The notes: generated from the letters alone by a model not told the origin. A stretch of 64,000 bases of DNA from Atrina japonica (GCA_030159075.1 BROG01000466.1:132501-196500), one strand, 5' to 3'; counted from the stretch's first letter, positions 1 through 15,783 are shown. Numbers and translations: made by a program.

Positions 1-1119
1 AGACATTGTTCTACATAACGTTTCGGGTCAGCATTTCGCGATTTTTCAGTCGGTATAAGTACTTTTGTACAATTCCTATGTTCCAATAACTGAGATGTTA
101 TGTTACCTGTCGAGTTACTGCCTATACAAATTTCTATAAGGAATTAGTCCTTGCCTTTTATATTTTGAAATTGTTTTATTTTACTCACGATGCGTGTGTC
201 CACAAGAAATACTCACTGACACCTGATACCGCCTCTGAACTTTTAGGAAGTATGTGTTTGACGTTCTGAATATTGATAATTTGGTATTAGCATAATCCCT
301 TATTTGTCTTATCACCTTTTATAAAAAAAGATATTATTTTTTGTTTTTTGTCATTGTGGGACATGTGATGATATGAATAATACAAATTGTTGATTGAAGT
401 TATTCGTGTTATTGGTGCTTCATATAACACACAACGTGTAAAATGATATATTGTGATTACCAGTTCAACATGGAGTGTAATTAATTTATCAATAAAGAAT
501 ATTTATTTTTGTAAATGAGCAATTTAAAAACCTGTCACACCTAGTCGTAATACAAATATTAAGTTCATCCTGCTCATTATGGCCACTGCTTGGCGGCGAA
601 AACATTCACCCATAAAGAGGAGATTCGAGCCGAACACACACTCTTCTAAGGCTGTTTCGCGACAGATATATTGATAAAATTTTAATTTGCATCTGGAATG
701 AGGTTGCAACTAGATTAACGATAGCATGGTATGGTGTTCAAGTATTGTATACCTTGATATTTTAAATTTCGTCGTTTCGTCCTTAGATAAGAGGGCGAAT
801 TGATAATGAAAGCGGAATTTTTTTAGCCAAATAATTGATATATGGACGTAAATGTCATCCTTGACAGATTGATGATTTAGTTCAAATTTAAGACGGGGTG
901 AATATGAACTTTTCTAGGTATACAGTTTTTGAAATCAAATAAAAACAAGAGCTTCATGAAATATTTGTAAAACTTATATGAAGTTTAGTGGTTTTATATG
1001 CTGCTAAAATTCGTCCTGGGTTCAGCTACAAAGAAGTTTGTGAATAAGCACCTACAGTGCATAACGTTAATATAATGATTTTAGAAACGTTTACTGGTAC
1101 TATCAGATAACAACACTGT
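1..1119. other. AT-rich non-coding DNA, nothing recognised
   Basis: No open reading frame here looks like protein and no repeat seen elsewhere in the window is present. A polyadenylation-like AATAAA lies near 490, but there is no coding sequence upstream of it to give it meaning. Confidence 0.4.
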
Positions 1120-2585
1120 ACAGTTACAATAATACTCTACAATTACTACAACACTCTACAGTTACAACAACACTACGATAACAACAACACTCTACAATTA
1201 TAACAACACTACATTTACAACAACACTACACACTACAATTAATACAACACTCTACAATTACAACAACACTACAATTACAAGAGCAGTCTACAATTAAAAC
1301 AACACTTGACAATAACAACAACACTCTACAATTGCAACAGCACTACAATTACAACAACACTACAATTACAACAACACTACAATTACAACAACACTACAAA
1401 TACAACAACACTACAAATACAACAACACTTGACAATAACAACAACACTACAATTACAACAGCATTACAATTACAACAGCACTACGATTACAACAACACTA
1501 CAATTACAACAACACTACAATTACAACAACACTACAATTACAACAACACTCTACAATTACAACAACACTACAATAACAACAACACTACAAATACAACAAC
1601 ACTACAATTACAACAACACTACAAATACAACAACAATACAATTACAACAACACTACAAATACAACAACACTACAAATACAACAACACTTGACAATAACAA
1701 CAACACTACAATTACAACAACACTACAGTTACAACAACACTACAAATACAACAACAATACAATTACAACAACACTTGACAATAACAACAACACTCTAAAA
1801 TTACAACAGCACTACAATTACAACAACACTACAATTACAACAACACTACAATTACAACAACACTACAAATACAACAACACTCTACAATTACAACAACACT
1901 TGACAATAACAACAACACTCTACCATTACAACAGCACTACAATTACAACAGCACTACGATTACAACAACACTACAATTACAACAACACTCTACAATTACA
2001 ACAACACTACAATTACAACAGCACTACGATTACAACAACACTACAATTACAACAACACTACAATTACAACAACACTACAATTACAACAACACTCTACAAT
2101 TACAACAACACTACAATTACAACAACACTACAAATACAACAACACTACAATTACAACAATACTACAAATACAACAACAATACAATTACAACAACACTTGA
2201 CAATAACAACAACACTCTACAATTACAACAGCACTACACTTACAACAACACTACAATTATAACAACACTACATTTACAACAACACTACAGTTACAACAAC
2301 ACTACAAATACAACAACAATACAATTACAACAACACTTGACAATAACAACAACACTCTAAAATTACAACAGCACTACAATTACAACAACACTACAATTAC
2401 AACAACACTACAAATACAACAACACTCTACAATTACAACAACACTTGACAATAACAACAACACTCTACAATTACAACAGCACTACAATTACAACAGCACT
2501 ACGATTACAACAACACTACAATTACAACAAAACTACAATTACAACAGCACTACAATTACAACAACACTACAATTACAACAACTCT
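1120..2585. repeat. Satellite/minisatellite array, 17-bp unit
   Basis: About 1.45 kb of tandem copies of CACTACAATTACAACAA (17 bp), with 19-bp variants beginning CACTCTACAATT or CACTTGACAATAAC. The first 150 bases are more diverged, with CTACAATTA spaced irregularly. The long Thr/Asn/Gln-rich open frames across it (for example 1306-2262) come from the stop-poor unit and are not genes. Variant units recur in blocks, which suggests higher-order amplification. Confidence 0.95.
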
Positions 2586-2744
2586 TGAGTTTTCTTGTAA
2601 TTTAATATACATTTCTTAAAATGATGTTACCATCAGAATTATGTAGATGTAAAACATTATATGATTTCTTGTCACGTAACAAACATATCACGTGATGTTC
2701 CAATACAAATCTGAAAATGAAACCAGGACACTGGACCAACATAG

Positions 2745-3275
2745 ATATGATATAGTGTCATGATATGAGATATAGAGTGTTATCTTGTGGTATAGGGCAT
2801 CATGGTATTAGAAAGAGTGTCATGATATGAGAAATAATGTTATGGTTTGAGATAGAGTGTCATGATATGATACAGACTGTAATAATATGAAGTAGGGTGT
2901 CATGCTATGAAATAGAGTTATAATATAAAATAGAGTGTCATGATACTATATAGAATGCCATGAAATGAAATAGAGTATCGTGATATGAAATAAAATGCCA
3001 TGATATGAAACAAAAAGTTATGATATTAAACAGTATGTCATGATATGAAATAGAATGCCATAATATGAAATAGAAAGTTATAATATTAAATAGATTGTCA
3101 TGATATGAAATAGAATGCCATGATATGAAATAGAATGCCATGCTATGAAGTAGAGTGTCATGATATGAAATAGAAAGTCAAGATATGAAATAGTATGCCA
3201 TAATATCAAACAAAGTATCATGATATGAAATAGAATGCCATGATATGAAACAGAGTGACGTAATAAGAAATACAT
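2745..3275. repeat. Minisatellite array, about 20-bp unit
   Basis: Tandem copies of roughly CATGATATGAAATAGAATGC, drifting at the left edge (2745-2930) and cleanest from 2935 to 3250. It begins only about 160 bp after the 17-bp satellite but shares no sequence with it. Minus-strand open frames reading ISYHD/FHIM repeats are by-products. Confidence 0.93.
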
Positions 3276-4574
3276 TGTATAAAGCAAGCTTGTACAATTA
3301 TAAATTCAAAATATCTGGAGTCTCTCGAAATTGCAACATTCTTTTTTTTACGAAAAACTTAATGACACACAAAGGAACCAATACAAGTATATAGGATTTA
3401 ATTATAAGTCAAACTTAACTCCAGCTTTCATGATCGCAGACTTTGAGACTCTACCAAGTATGTTTAAATGCATCACCTAAATTATATAAATCAGAATGTT
3501 TATACACCAAAATGTTTGATAATATGAAAAATTTTCGTGCGTGGTTACGTGTGTATATATGTATGAATGGATTCGTTTACGTGCACGTGCGTGCATACGC
3601 GCGTACTTGCGAATGCTACGTGTGTAACGAAAGTGTGACAAAAGTATGAGAAATATAAAATAAGTTTTACATAAACACACTGATACAGCAATGATATTGA
3701 TCTTTATGGCAACAGTGAGCATCAATTGCCACAGTGGGACGGGATCCTTTCAAATCTTATCGTTTAGACAACCTGCAAGGAAACACACAAAACTATAATA
3801 CACTTGTACTTTAATATTAATTTGGCCACTAACCTTGTCTCCCGCAAACAAACCTCAAATAAATTACATCTATAAATTCTGTTTTATTCAATTAAAGTGA
3901 TCAGAGAATGTTTTAGGTATATCGATAGCGAACACCGTATCATAACTGTGCTACAGTGAGAAATAGAGCCTGTTATTTCAAGTAATATCTTACATGCTGT
4001 GTGAGTGTAAAACTCAAATTAATTACGATCATCTCAATATTTAGGTAATAAAACCTAAAATGATGAGTCAGTTCATTGTATCAATGTAAAACTCTATTTC
4101 AAATAGTAAACAAATCACTCTGAAACCGCATGACGTAAATGTGTATATCAAAACCAATCAAACACGATAAATATTTCATTTATATACCGCGTACTATCAG
4201 TTACACAAAAAGAAACTTCTTTTTATAAAGTACTAGGGTACAACGTCCTCTACATTGTACACTAAGAAATGACGGAATCCAAAGTACTGAAAGTATCGAT
4301 AGTAGGTGACGAATTCTACAGCTTTTATTATGCCATGTCTAACTTATGTAAGTGAAGTACGTTCTGGATTACTCAGAGGAATACGCGTGACTACCGCATG
4401 CTTTATTGTCTTCTTTACAAAACTTAAATTAAACACTTCCCATTACTTTGGTTAGCATCCAGCATTTATAAACATAACAAAATTAGTAAGATAATGATCT
4501 CTAATTGCTCACTGCAGTAAATGAATAATCAAAGCACGCGTATATGAGTCAGCAGGATATGCATTACAGATTCT
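3276..4574. other. Unassigned non-coding stretch
   Basis: AT-rich sequence with a short region alternating TG/CG-containing words (3540-3630). No exon, tRNA or repeat copy was recognised. Confidence 0.35.
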
Positions 4575-4586
4575 TCTTGTATACAA

Positions 4587-4874
4587 GAGCCGGCCTGGCT
4601 CAGTCGGTAGCGCGCTCGACTCTTGATCGTGATGTCGTGAGTTCGAATCCAGCCGGCGGCAGGTTGGTTTCCTGTCCTTCGGATGAGACAGTAAAAACCG
4701 AGGTCCCGTGTCACAGTAAGTGTCGGCACGTTAAAGAACCCTCACTGCTCAATGACCGTAAGTGCCGAGCATAGGCCAAAATTTGAAACCTTTCACCGGT
4801 ATTTGGTGATGTCTCCATATGAGTGAAATATTCTTGAGTGGGACGTTAAACAACAATAAACAAACAAACAAACA
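4587..4874 (+). mobile_element. tRNA-derived SINE, full length, with target-site duplication
   Basis: The head is tRNA-like: GGCTCAGTCGGTAGCGCGC (A-box region) and GAGTTCGAATCC (B box) lie in the first 70 nt and form the internal RNA polymerase III promoter. A body of about 190 nt follows, containing TTCTTGAGTGGGACGTTAAA, and the tail is (CAAA)n. The element is bounded by a perfect 12-bp direct repeat, TCTTGTATACAA, at 4575-4586 and 4875-4886, the mark of LINE-type target-primed insertion. The perfect duplication and intact boxes point to a recent insertion. The 3' domain resembles V-domain SINEs described from molluscs (RUDI-like); that family name is from memory and unverified. A second good copy lies at 34042-34333. 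Confidence 0.88.
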
Positions 4875-4886
4875 TCTTGTATACAA

Positions 4887-6739
<1,853 letters not shown>

Positions 6740-6767
6740 ATAATGATAATAATAACATAGTAATAAC

Positions 6768-6815
<48 letters not shown>

Positions 6816-6889
6816 GTAATAATAATAACCATAATTATTTTTATAATTATGTAGAATTTAATAATAACAACAACAACAACAACAATAAC

Positions 6890-6926
<37 letters not shown>

Positions 6927-6928
6927 GG
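6740..6928. repeat. (TAA)n microsatellite, compound
   Basis: Interrupted TAA/AAT and short CAA triplet runs. The poly-Ile/Val minus-strand frame is an artefact. Confidence 0.96.
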
Positions 6929-7385
6929 TAATTTTCTTAATCTTTTTATTTGGTTTTTCTGTAACGTCATGTTGTTTGATACTGCAACATTTTAAATGTT
7001 TCAAACTTTTGTCGGAATAAGCTTATCATTATACAGAATTGAAACGCATGTGTGTCTGTCCATGTTTGTTTAGTTGTTGATTTTTTTTAATTGGTGAAGC
7101 GTATTCGTGTGTATAAATTTAAAATGTGAAATAGTGAATTTTATTCAATTGTAGATAGAAATGTATACAATTAAATTCTATGTTTCAGATTTCGTTAATA
7201 ATCCGTACATGTAAAATAAAAACCAATAAAATGATATTATACAACTAACTCGTTGAAGGATCAAAAGATTTTATAAAAAATTTATATCATCGTTTTGGAA
7301 TACTTGATTTTCAGATAAAGTCATGCATAAGTTTATGCATAAACATCATCTTTTAACAGTTTAGATTTGAAGTAAGAAATAATTT

Positions 7386-7390
<5 letters not shown>

Positions 7391-7459
<69 letters not shown>
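7391..7459. repeat. (CT)n microsatellite
   Basis: Pure CT run of about 69 bp. Confidence 0.98.
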
Positions 7460-7463
<4 letters not shown>

Positions 7464-8502
7464 GTGTTTGTAATTTTTATGTGCTTCAGTATGTGTATAT
7501 GTGTGTATGTGGATTTTTCAGTGTGTGCTTTTTGTACTTCCGTTATATTCAAAGTTTATTTTTTTATTATTATTCATAGTATAGGTTCGCTTAAATAAAT
7601 AAATATTTTAATTTCTAATATAACACTTTTTTGGTCTTTGACGTCTTTTATTCAGTTTGTTAGATGTCATAATATTTTCTTTCGACTTTCTTATGTTATT
7701 TCACCTATGTACCTCTTACGTTTTGGCAATAATGTAATTATGTTCACATACATTTGTAGATTTATTAAGTGGTACTTATAAAACAACAACATGTCTAATG
7801 TTATTTTTCATTGGATTAAAAGAACAGCTCAACTACCTACTTACTTTTAATTTCTGACTGATTTACTCCACAGAGATCGGTCATTAGAACAAAGTTTTAT
7901 AAATTTACAAGCACTAGACAAAATCAGCAAAACTATTGAGCAATTAGAGACAGATGGTTAATTATTTTAAATTACTCTTAAACTTTATCTTAACTGTATA
8001 TTAGAGTTTTATAAATATAAAGATAATGATACGACGACTTTGTAAAATGTATCCCTATTTCAGATATTTATTCTAAGTAGCTTCATATTTTACTCATTTT
8101 CTAGCAAATCATTGTTCTGGGGATAGAAAAGGGAATAGGTCTTCTTTATGCTTGATGTTCCTCCTTATATCGAAAAACAATTATACTTGCCGTGTTATAA
8201 AATAATTTTGATAAACACATGTAATTACTTTTACCTTACAAATCATTTTCATGTCGTAAATCAATTTAACAAAACATATCGTAGTCCTTTGGCGTAATTC
8301 TTGTATTTATAAATTTATTATTAACCTTCAGGAAGTAAATAAACCAAAACACAAGTTAATATCATACAAATACAGACCTCCAAACATTCGAAAATGTCAT
8401 GCACATATGGTCCTCCGATCAACTAAACTGCGATCAAATGTCAAGGAGGAGTATATATCCCCTGGACATGTCGAAATAATCAATCTAATAAAAAAAACAT
8501 AC

Positions 8503-8518
8503 ACCGGTTATAACCGGT
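8503..8518. repeat. Perfect 16-bp palindrome
   Basis: ACCGGTTATAACCGGT is identical to its reverse complement. The half site ACCGGTT resembles the AACCGGTT sites bound by Grainyhead/CP2 factors, but there is no gene close by, so a regulatory role is only a possibility. Confidence 0.5.
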
Positions 8519-9078
8519 ATAAAGAGGTCAGTTAGTCATCAAATTTTGAAAAAGACAAGGTTTACTGAATGTCATTTCTTTGAAAATTGAATACGGCAAA
8601 TTTTTTTCATGTCTAGATGCCATCGGACAATCGTTTTCACGTTTAAAGTGACGGTAACATTTTTTTGTAGACCGCATCAGTATATCAAAGGTAGGAAACT
8701 CAACATTATTAGAGATTTCAACCACGGACCCTAATTCATTTTACAATACCACCAACTTCAACCACCGGCATCAGGTCTGAAGCACCACCATGTATGAATG
8801 ACCATTTTTATTTTCATTAGTGATACAGGAATTTAAGTTTAATTCTCAGCCAATAAAATAGCTTGGAAGACGATTAACAACACTGTTATGTTGTTTATTT
8901 CCAAAATTAAACAACCACAGCTTTAATTAAACTAGCATTTAAGAGTATTGTAACAATTAGAGTTGTGGTAGAAAGGTATATGAACAGCCAATATCGACCA
9001 TGTTATTTTGTGGTTAAACGTGATAATGACTACTAATACCATTTCCGACCTTACATTAATGACGTTAATTTAACAAGG

Positions 9079-9186
<108 letters not shown>

Positions 9187-9666
9187 AATTGTTGTCTTAC
9201 ACATGATAAGTGAGTATTGTAAAAAACAGAAATATTTAGACAAATGTTAACCATGTCTATGTTGCCAAAAATTATCTATGATACACTGATTGAATATCCT
9301 GATTTAAATAAGCAATTACATATTCCGATTATCGTTGTTTGATGAGTAATTTTATCACAAATTTGTCAAAATTCACTTGAAGTGTTTTCAAGTCTCTCTC
9401 ATTTGCGTTTAATTGGTACAGTACTTGCGTTCTGATACAGTAATATTATCTGTATTTATAGCTGTTTACAAGTTAATATGCTTGAAACACTGGGTTTCGA
9501 TTTACCTATTTGCTTCTGCGCATACATGTACATAAAATCAAGATATTTTACATTAAAATATGTCGTTTTAAAGTGATTATAAAAAGTCCCATGGGCCTTA
9601 ACTCACATCTGAAAGATTTTTATACTGTACTTTTGTTCATTTCATCAAAATGTATATCTATGCACA

Positions 9667-9813
9667 GGGCCCGGCACCATAAAACTTGAGAATTTACTCA
9701 AGTCTGAGAATATTCTCAAATTGGCCTGCTCAACCAATCATATTTCAAGATTTGCCACACTTGAGTAAAATTTCTATACTTAAGTAAATTAAAAGTTTTA
9801 TGGTGCTGGGCCC
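9667..9813. mobile_element. Short inverted-repeat (MITE-like) element, 147 bp
   Basis: The ends are inverted: it starts GGGCCCGGCACCATAAAACT and ends in the complement GTTTTATGGTGCTGGGCCC. The interior is also self-complementary (ACTCAAG/CTTGAGTAA, GAGAATATTCTC). Diverged relatives occur at 17521-17641 and 27250-27350, so this is a dispersed family. No coding capacity. The target duplication is too short to call. Confidence 0.8.
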
Positions 9814-10408
9814 AAAACTTTCCCTGCTTCTTACATTGTACTCCTTTTTATATATGTTTAATTTATCAAGAATATTACAAAACCTATGAAAACTCAACAT
9901 ATAAGGGTAAATCACGCCCGTCAATTTCCATTTGATAATTTTCGCCATCTGACTTTTTATAGATCTTTTTTGTGTCGGTCATTTTTGTGTATCAAATTTT
10001 CTCTCTATTCAATATATTTTCAAAATAGAAATCGTCAAACCACGTTTGTCTTCAAATTCAATTCTTGTGCACATACCAAGACAGTAGCTGAAGGGTCCAC
10101 TAAATAGCATATGTAAGCAATTAATACATCAGGTCTTGGAAAGATCAGTTTGATCAACACATTTGATCATAGTTTGACTCAATTTGGGGTCTCGAGGTAG
10201 ACACACCCTAAAGGGGATTTCCCGTCAGATGTGGTTAAAATGTGTTGTGTGACACTCGAGAAGTCGTTTGAAGATAACACTAACGCTTACACATAAATAA
10301 ATGAACGACAAACGAAAGTAGATACGTATAGCTAATTTCAACTTTCAACGCAAATGAATTAATAGCAAAACAACAAAACGCTTATTTTAGGAAATGTGTG
10401 TGTGTGAA

Positions 10409-10478
<70 letters not shown>

Positions 10479-12020
10479 TGGTAAAGTGGTTAACATCGAA
10501 AATGATTATATAACAACAGAATACTTCCTATATACATCGATACATTTTGTATCGGGGCATTAGCAGTAGTACTAGTTTGTAACGATGGGGTCTGTGGATA
10601 AGTCGCAAGTATAGCTCTTTAAACCACAAACTTTCTGACTTCCAGCCAGGTGGGCCTGACCACTGTGCCTTAAACGATTATGTGTGATGATATGTCGTTT
10701 AACTTACAGGTGACCTGGTGTCGTACCTTAGATAATATATACTTGTACTTTCTCCACCCCAATTAAAATGGGTATAAATAAAAAGAAAACTGTGTAAACA
10801 AAGCAACTGCATCGATGGTAACCATGCTGAATGGTTTGTCAGCTTGCTGGAGAAATATAGATTATAGACTACAAATTCCTTAATACAGTGTTTATCAAAA
10901 ATGCATAGCTTGTATCAAATATTCGAGTCACTGACAAATTGTGAATTCTCTTTTTTTCTGTATTTGGCAGGGGATTGTTGTAGACCTATAAACATTTTAA
11001 AGAGATATTAAGTTTATTAAAATTGTACCTTATCACTATAATGTGTGGTATTTGTATGTTATCATTATGATTTATTCCTGAATTACAGGAACGGAAAGAA
11101 TGAACATAAAAAAGATAATTTCAACAAAAATAGCATTTCTACTTGCACCTTATAAATTGCTTAAACTTAAAAACTGTATCACATAGTTCTGTGACCAAGC
11201 CAAATGGGAAAAAACGAGGTCATCTAATTATCAGAACCATATATCTATGCCCATTAGTTGTATTGGTTTATAAAACAGAATCAGAAGATATCAAAACACA
11301 TATCTGTAGAATAATTACATAAAACATAAACTACTTGAAGTAACAACATCTAAAACGAACGCTGGCGCTAAATGTTCAAAATTTAGTATATTCTGACTGT
11401 GCCACAAATGTATGCACTTTATAATCAAAAGCTGAAAATAGTTATCATTGGCCTCAAATATGAGTACATTCTCACCAATCCGTTTCTAGTCGTTTGCACG
11501 TACAGTGAAACATTTTAAAAAGACACATTAGCAATATTTCTGTTTCAGTTAATTTTGAAGGGACATTAGCTGTGTTCACCAAAACTTATATCGATTTCTA
11601 CTCGGTTTTGATATACAATATAAAATATAGAGATATACACATCCCTCTAAAATCTTATATTTCTTATTCGTCAGATCCAGTGTTGTTAACATATAGAAAA
11701 AATGTGTGAATAATTGCCAAACTTGTTTTCACAAACAATTGTCACAAAATATGTAGGAATTTAATATCTCTGTGTATATCACTTTTTGTTTTGGAATACC
11801 CATCTTACTGGTAAAAAGGAATTATAATTTTGTACAAACATACAACAGCTTTCGCCTCTTTAGTTTTAAACTTTAATGTTTTAGATAAATTAGGTGAACT
11901 ACCATGATAACGTTGATGTGTAAATTGCACTTTGATTAGAATGACTGTTTTAGAAACGAACATGTAAGACACTCTGTAATATATAAATTAAATATTATTA
12001 CAATTACTACTACTACTACA
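9814..12020. other. Non-coding DNA with a TG microsatellite
   Basis: No exon was recognised although this is the region upstream of the receptor exons. I looked for the expected conserved strand (Asn-Val-Trp before a donor) and did not find it. Confidence 0.35.
10395..10475. repeat. (TG)n microsatellite
   Basis: TG run interrupted once by AAA near 10407. Confidence 0.97.
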
Positions 12021-12061
12021 TCACTACAATTTCATTATTATAAACATAATACCAAAGTTAT

Positions 12062-12111
12062 GGTGCTCAAGGCAATCGTTTCTGTCAATTAGACTTCATC
12101 AGTTGAACTCC
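12062..12111 (-). ncRNA. Hammerhead-ribozyme-like motif, copy 1 (probably decayed)
   Basis: On the minus strand the segment reads stem I strand GGAGTTCAA (12111-12103), core CTGATGA (12102-12096), a 13-nt stem II hairpin with GTC/GAC pairs and loop TAATT (12095-12083), then GAAAC (12082-12078), GATTGCC (12077-12071) and the second stem I strand TTGAGCACC (12070-12062). The stem I strands pair except for one A-A mismatch. This is the order of a type I hammerhead with a very short stem III, as known in Penelope-like elements and metazoan retrozymes. The expected GUC before the cleavage point is GCC here and the inner stem II pair is A-A, so this copy is probably inactive. A related copy is at 42129-42177 on the plus strand. 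Confidence 0.45.
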
Positions 12112-12220
12112 AATTTAAAATATATTTCCGAAAGATAAAGTGGTACCATACAAGACCAAGTTATAATTTTGCCATACCTTTGTGCCTGACTTGTAAATAT
12201 ATTGCATCTAAGATACATGT

Positions 12221-12399
12221 ACAGTGGAATCTCGCTATTAAGACCACCTGACTGACTGATGCAAAGTAGTCTGATTAGTGAGGTGGTCTTTTAAGAGAGA
12301 TTCTGTACTGATTCAATATTTATTAAGACACTGGAAATTCATGGTCTTAATTGTGAAATGGTCTCCTAAGTGAGGTGGCCTTTAGGCGAGGTTTAATAG
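12221..12399. mobile_element. TA-flanked inverted-repeat element (MITE-like), older copy
   Basis: It begins CAGTGGAATCTCGCTATTAA and ends with the approximate complement TTTAGGCGAGGTTTAATAG. Internal words GACCACC/GGTGGTC are repeated. It is related to 56700-56857 and more distantly to the cleaner copies at 52172-52332 and 61347-61524. Confidence 0.65.
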
Positions 12400-12929
12400 T
12401 TTTGATATAAGAAAAATGTCATGAAATATCTTATTTTTCTTTTACTTTGAAGTACCATATAAAGGACAAGATGACGTATGTACATCAGACCATCCACTCT
12501 GTAAAATGCCTGGAATCACAAATGAAATATGCATTAGATACATGAATTATGTTTTCATTTTTGCAGTTCAACCCATTCTCTATGTTGTTTTCTGACTTAC
12601 AAAATCACAATGACATTCATTTCAGTCGTTTAACCAGTTCTACATTGAATTACTTTATCTAATGCTTAGCGTTAACGAAACTCTTGATTCACTAATAGTT
12701 TACAAATCCTTCAATTAAACCTGAATTGAACATAGAATTTATCATTTCACTAGATATTCCAAGAGTTGTTTTGTAGTTCTAATTTCAGTTCCTTATAAAA
12801 TAAATGTTGAACGATTTCCTGATAAATCAAAATGTATACTTTGGTATCTGCATTTTTTTGTATATGTTAATCGCAATTAGCATTTTATATCGAAGGGTAC
12901 TGTACTCAAAATGCCATTTTTATTTAAAG

Positions 12930-13039
12930 GAATGGTATGACCAGAAGTTGTACTGGAATCCGGACGATTTTGGTGGGATTACAAGCATCCGAATACCGAG
13001 TGATCGTCTTTGGCTTCCAGATGTAGTGTTGTACAACAG
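12930..13039 (+). CDS. Nicotinic acetylcholine receptor alpha-type subunit, exon with loops D and A
   Basis: First recognisable exon of a Cys-loop ligand-gated ion channel subunit, a plasma-membrane cation channel opened by acetylcholine. It is exactly 110 bp, the length of the conserved nAChR exon at this place, between TTTAAAG and the donor GTAAGT. It starts in phase 0 with [16 protein letters not shown] (loop D region) and runs to [15 protein letters not shown] (loop A, with the ligand Tyr). It ends with two bases of a codon completed by the next exon at 14492. The WNPDDFGG signature fits the insect/molluscan alpha group. The open frame continues upstream to 12804, but that part reads as intron and is not receptor-like. 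The exons for the signal peptide and first beta strands were not found and may lie upstream of the window. Confidence 0.95.
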
Positions 13040-13092
13040 GTAAGTCTTCCTCTGTGTATCTCTTTTCTCTCTCTATACTAATAGATCCATTT

Positions 13093-13224
<132 letters not shown>

Positions 13225-13325
13225 ATATTTATCGTAACCATTTTGACACATAAAGTTATTTGAAAGTGTATCGTTTTTTGACTTATTTTCAGTATTTCTT
13301 TCGAGATTTAAAACTCCTTATTTTT

Positions 13326-14460
13326 GCTCCATACACTGAAGAAGATAATATTGGACAAACTCGGACTACTGGAAATCAAGAGGTGGGATCAGGTGCTATG
13401 GAAGAGTAAGCATCCCACGATGACCGGTCATACCCGCCGTGAGTCCACAGTCAAATCCAAATGAAATAAGTGGAGAACAAATCATCGTCATAATTGGTAC
13501 AAACGTCTCAACAACCGCCATCGAACAGGCAACTAAGCATTTCACTTAATGAAAAGAATACTATACCAACCGTAAAATTTGCGACATGTTGACACCAAAC
13601 GCGGTTTTTTGATATCCCTGTGTCAATAATTTGTCAGTGAGTAGTAAACCTCTGTAAATGAAATGTTCATATGTTTAACACATCTGGTATATTGGATCAT
13701 TTTTAAAATATATAAGCCATTTTAAATGTGGAAAATGTACGATGGGAAAGCCGAAATCGTTGTGTTTATCTAAAACCTAGTTGTTAATTTCCCATCTGTG
13801 TCTATAGTTATTAAAATGTCTAAGTATGAAGCGCGTGTGCTTGATTCTGTTCTATCTTTAATTTCTAATTCGCTGGGATATGTCGCATTGACATATGCAT
13901 TAAAATTGTCATTATGAATTGACAAAACGTCGTCGATATATCTCAATGTCAAATTAAAGGAGCACAATTAGTTCCCATAGGAATTCCGACAGTTTGTTAA
14001 AAGACCACATCTCCAAACACTACAAATAAAATTTTGTGTATTAGAAATTTCAGAATTATTTATATCAACTTATGTATAGTTTAATAAATCAACTGAGAGT
14101 GAATGATTGCCAAAGTTGGCTTCTCAAACAATTGTATTTATGTTTAAAAACACAGCGGTGTTGGACAAAATAAGTATCGCGATAACCAATGACTAAATAT
14201 CTAAATTTTCGGTTACCACGTTTAGTGAAAATATAGTTGTCGATGACGCTAAAAAGACTTAATTTAAATTTTTCATGTGGAATTGTTGTGTAAAGAGTAG
14301 AAAAGTCGTATGTTTTGATATTGTGAATTTGAGGAAAACTGTGTGCCTTCAAATTTTCTAAAAAGTTGTTTACAAATTTTAAGTATCCACATCTGATTTA
14401 CATCGCTTTTGGAATACGCAACTGTACAGTATTGCTGAAGTTTCTTCTTACGGATGTCAG
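13326..14460 (-). mobile_element. Penelope-like retroelement copy with reverse transcriptase remnants, inside receptor intron
   Basis: Minus-strand open pieces match a Penelope-type reverse transcriptase in order: a stretch near 14460-14400 reading [13 protein letters not shown], then TYDFSTLYTTIPH (14352-14089), then LRYIDDVLSI with the catalytic YxDD (13967-13770) and ASYLDILITIDTDGK. The 3' tail (13326-13560) is the tail shared by most other copies in the window. Frameshifts and a missing segment between the two open pieces show it is dead. No GIY-YIG endonuclease was seen. It lies antisense to the receptor, and its similarity to other copies stops about 31 nt before the next receptor exon. 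A LINE origin is less likely because the STLYTTIPH motif is Penelope-like. Confidence 0.75.
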
Positions 14461-14491
14461 TATTTTATCACATGATATTTGTTTATTACAG

Positions 14492-14672
14492 TGTGGACGA
14501 TTATACGTCCGGATACATGTCTAGCCTTGCAATGGTTTACAATGATAGTCGTATTTTCTGGGGTCCAGTTGTAAGATTTCGAAGTTCCTGCAAAATTGAT
14601 ATAACTTACTTCCCATTTGATGATCAGATCTGTAAACTGAAGCTTGGATCGTGGGCGTACCATGGATATCAG
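14492..14672 (+). CDS. nAChR alpha-type subunit, exon with Cys-loop
   Basis: 181-bp exon after TTTGTTTATTACAG and before the donor GTAAAA. The first base completes Ser after LYN. It encodes the outer beta strands of the extracellular ligand-binding domain, including [15 protein letters not shown] and the canonical Cys-loop: two Cys separated by 13 residues ([15 protein letters not shown]) with the FPFD motif that couples ligand binding to the pore. It ends at loop [10 protein letters not shown], where the ligand Trp is kept; most relatives have Thr-Tyr-Asp/Asn-Gly there, so Ala and His are slightly unusual. It ends in phase 0, matching the exon at 15784. Confidence 0.96.

Positions 14673-15783
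<1,111 letters not shown>

Noticed and set aside
1306..2262. Long 318-residue open frame rich in Thr, Asn and Gln
   Set aside because: It is a direct reading of the 17-bp satellite; a second frame in the same array is also open. No domain, no splice structure.
4590..4660. tRNA gene in plus orientation
   Set aside because: A and B boxes are good, but the sequence continues into a SINE body with a CAAA tail and a target duplication, so it is the head of a SINE.
12804..12929. Upstream extension of the receptor open frame from an ATG at 12804
   Set aside because: The extension is hydrophobic AT-rich intron reading; the exon boundary at 12930 gives the conserved 110-bp length and follows a usable AG.
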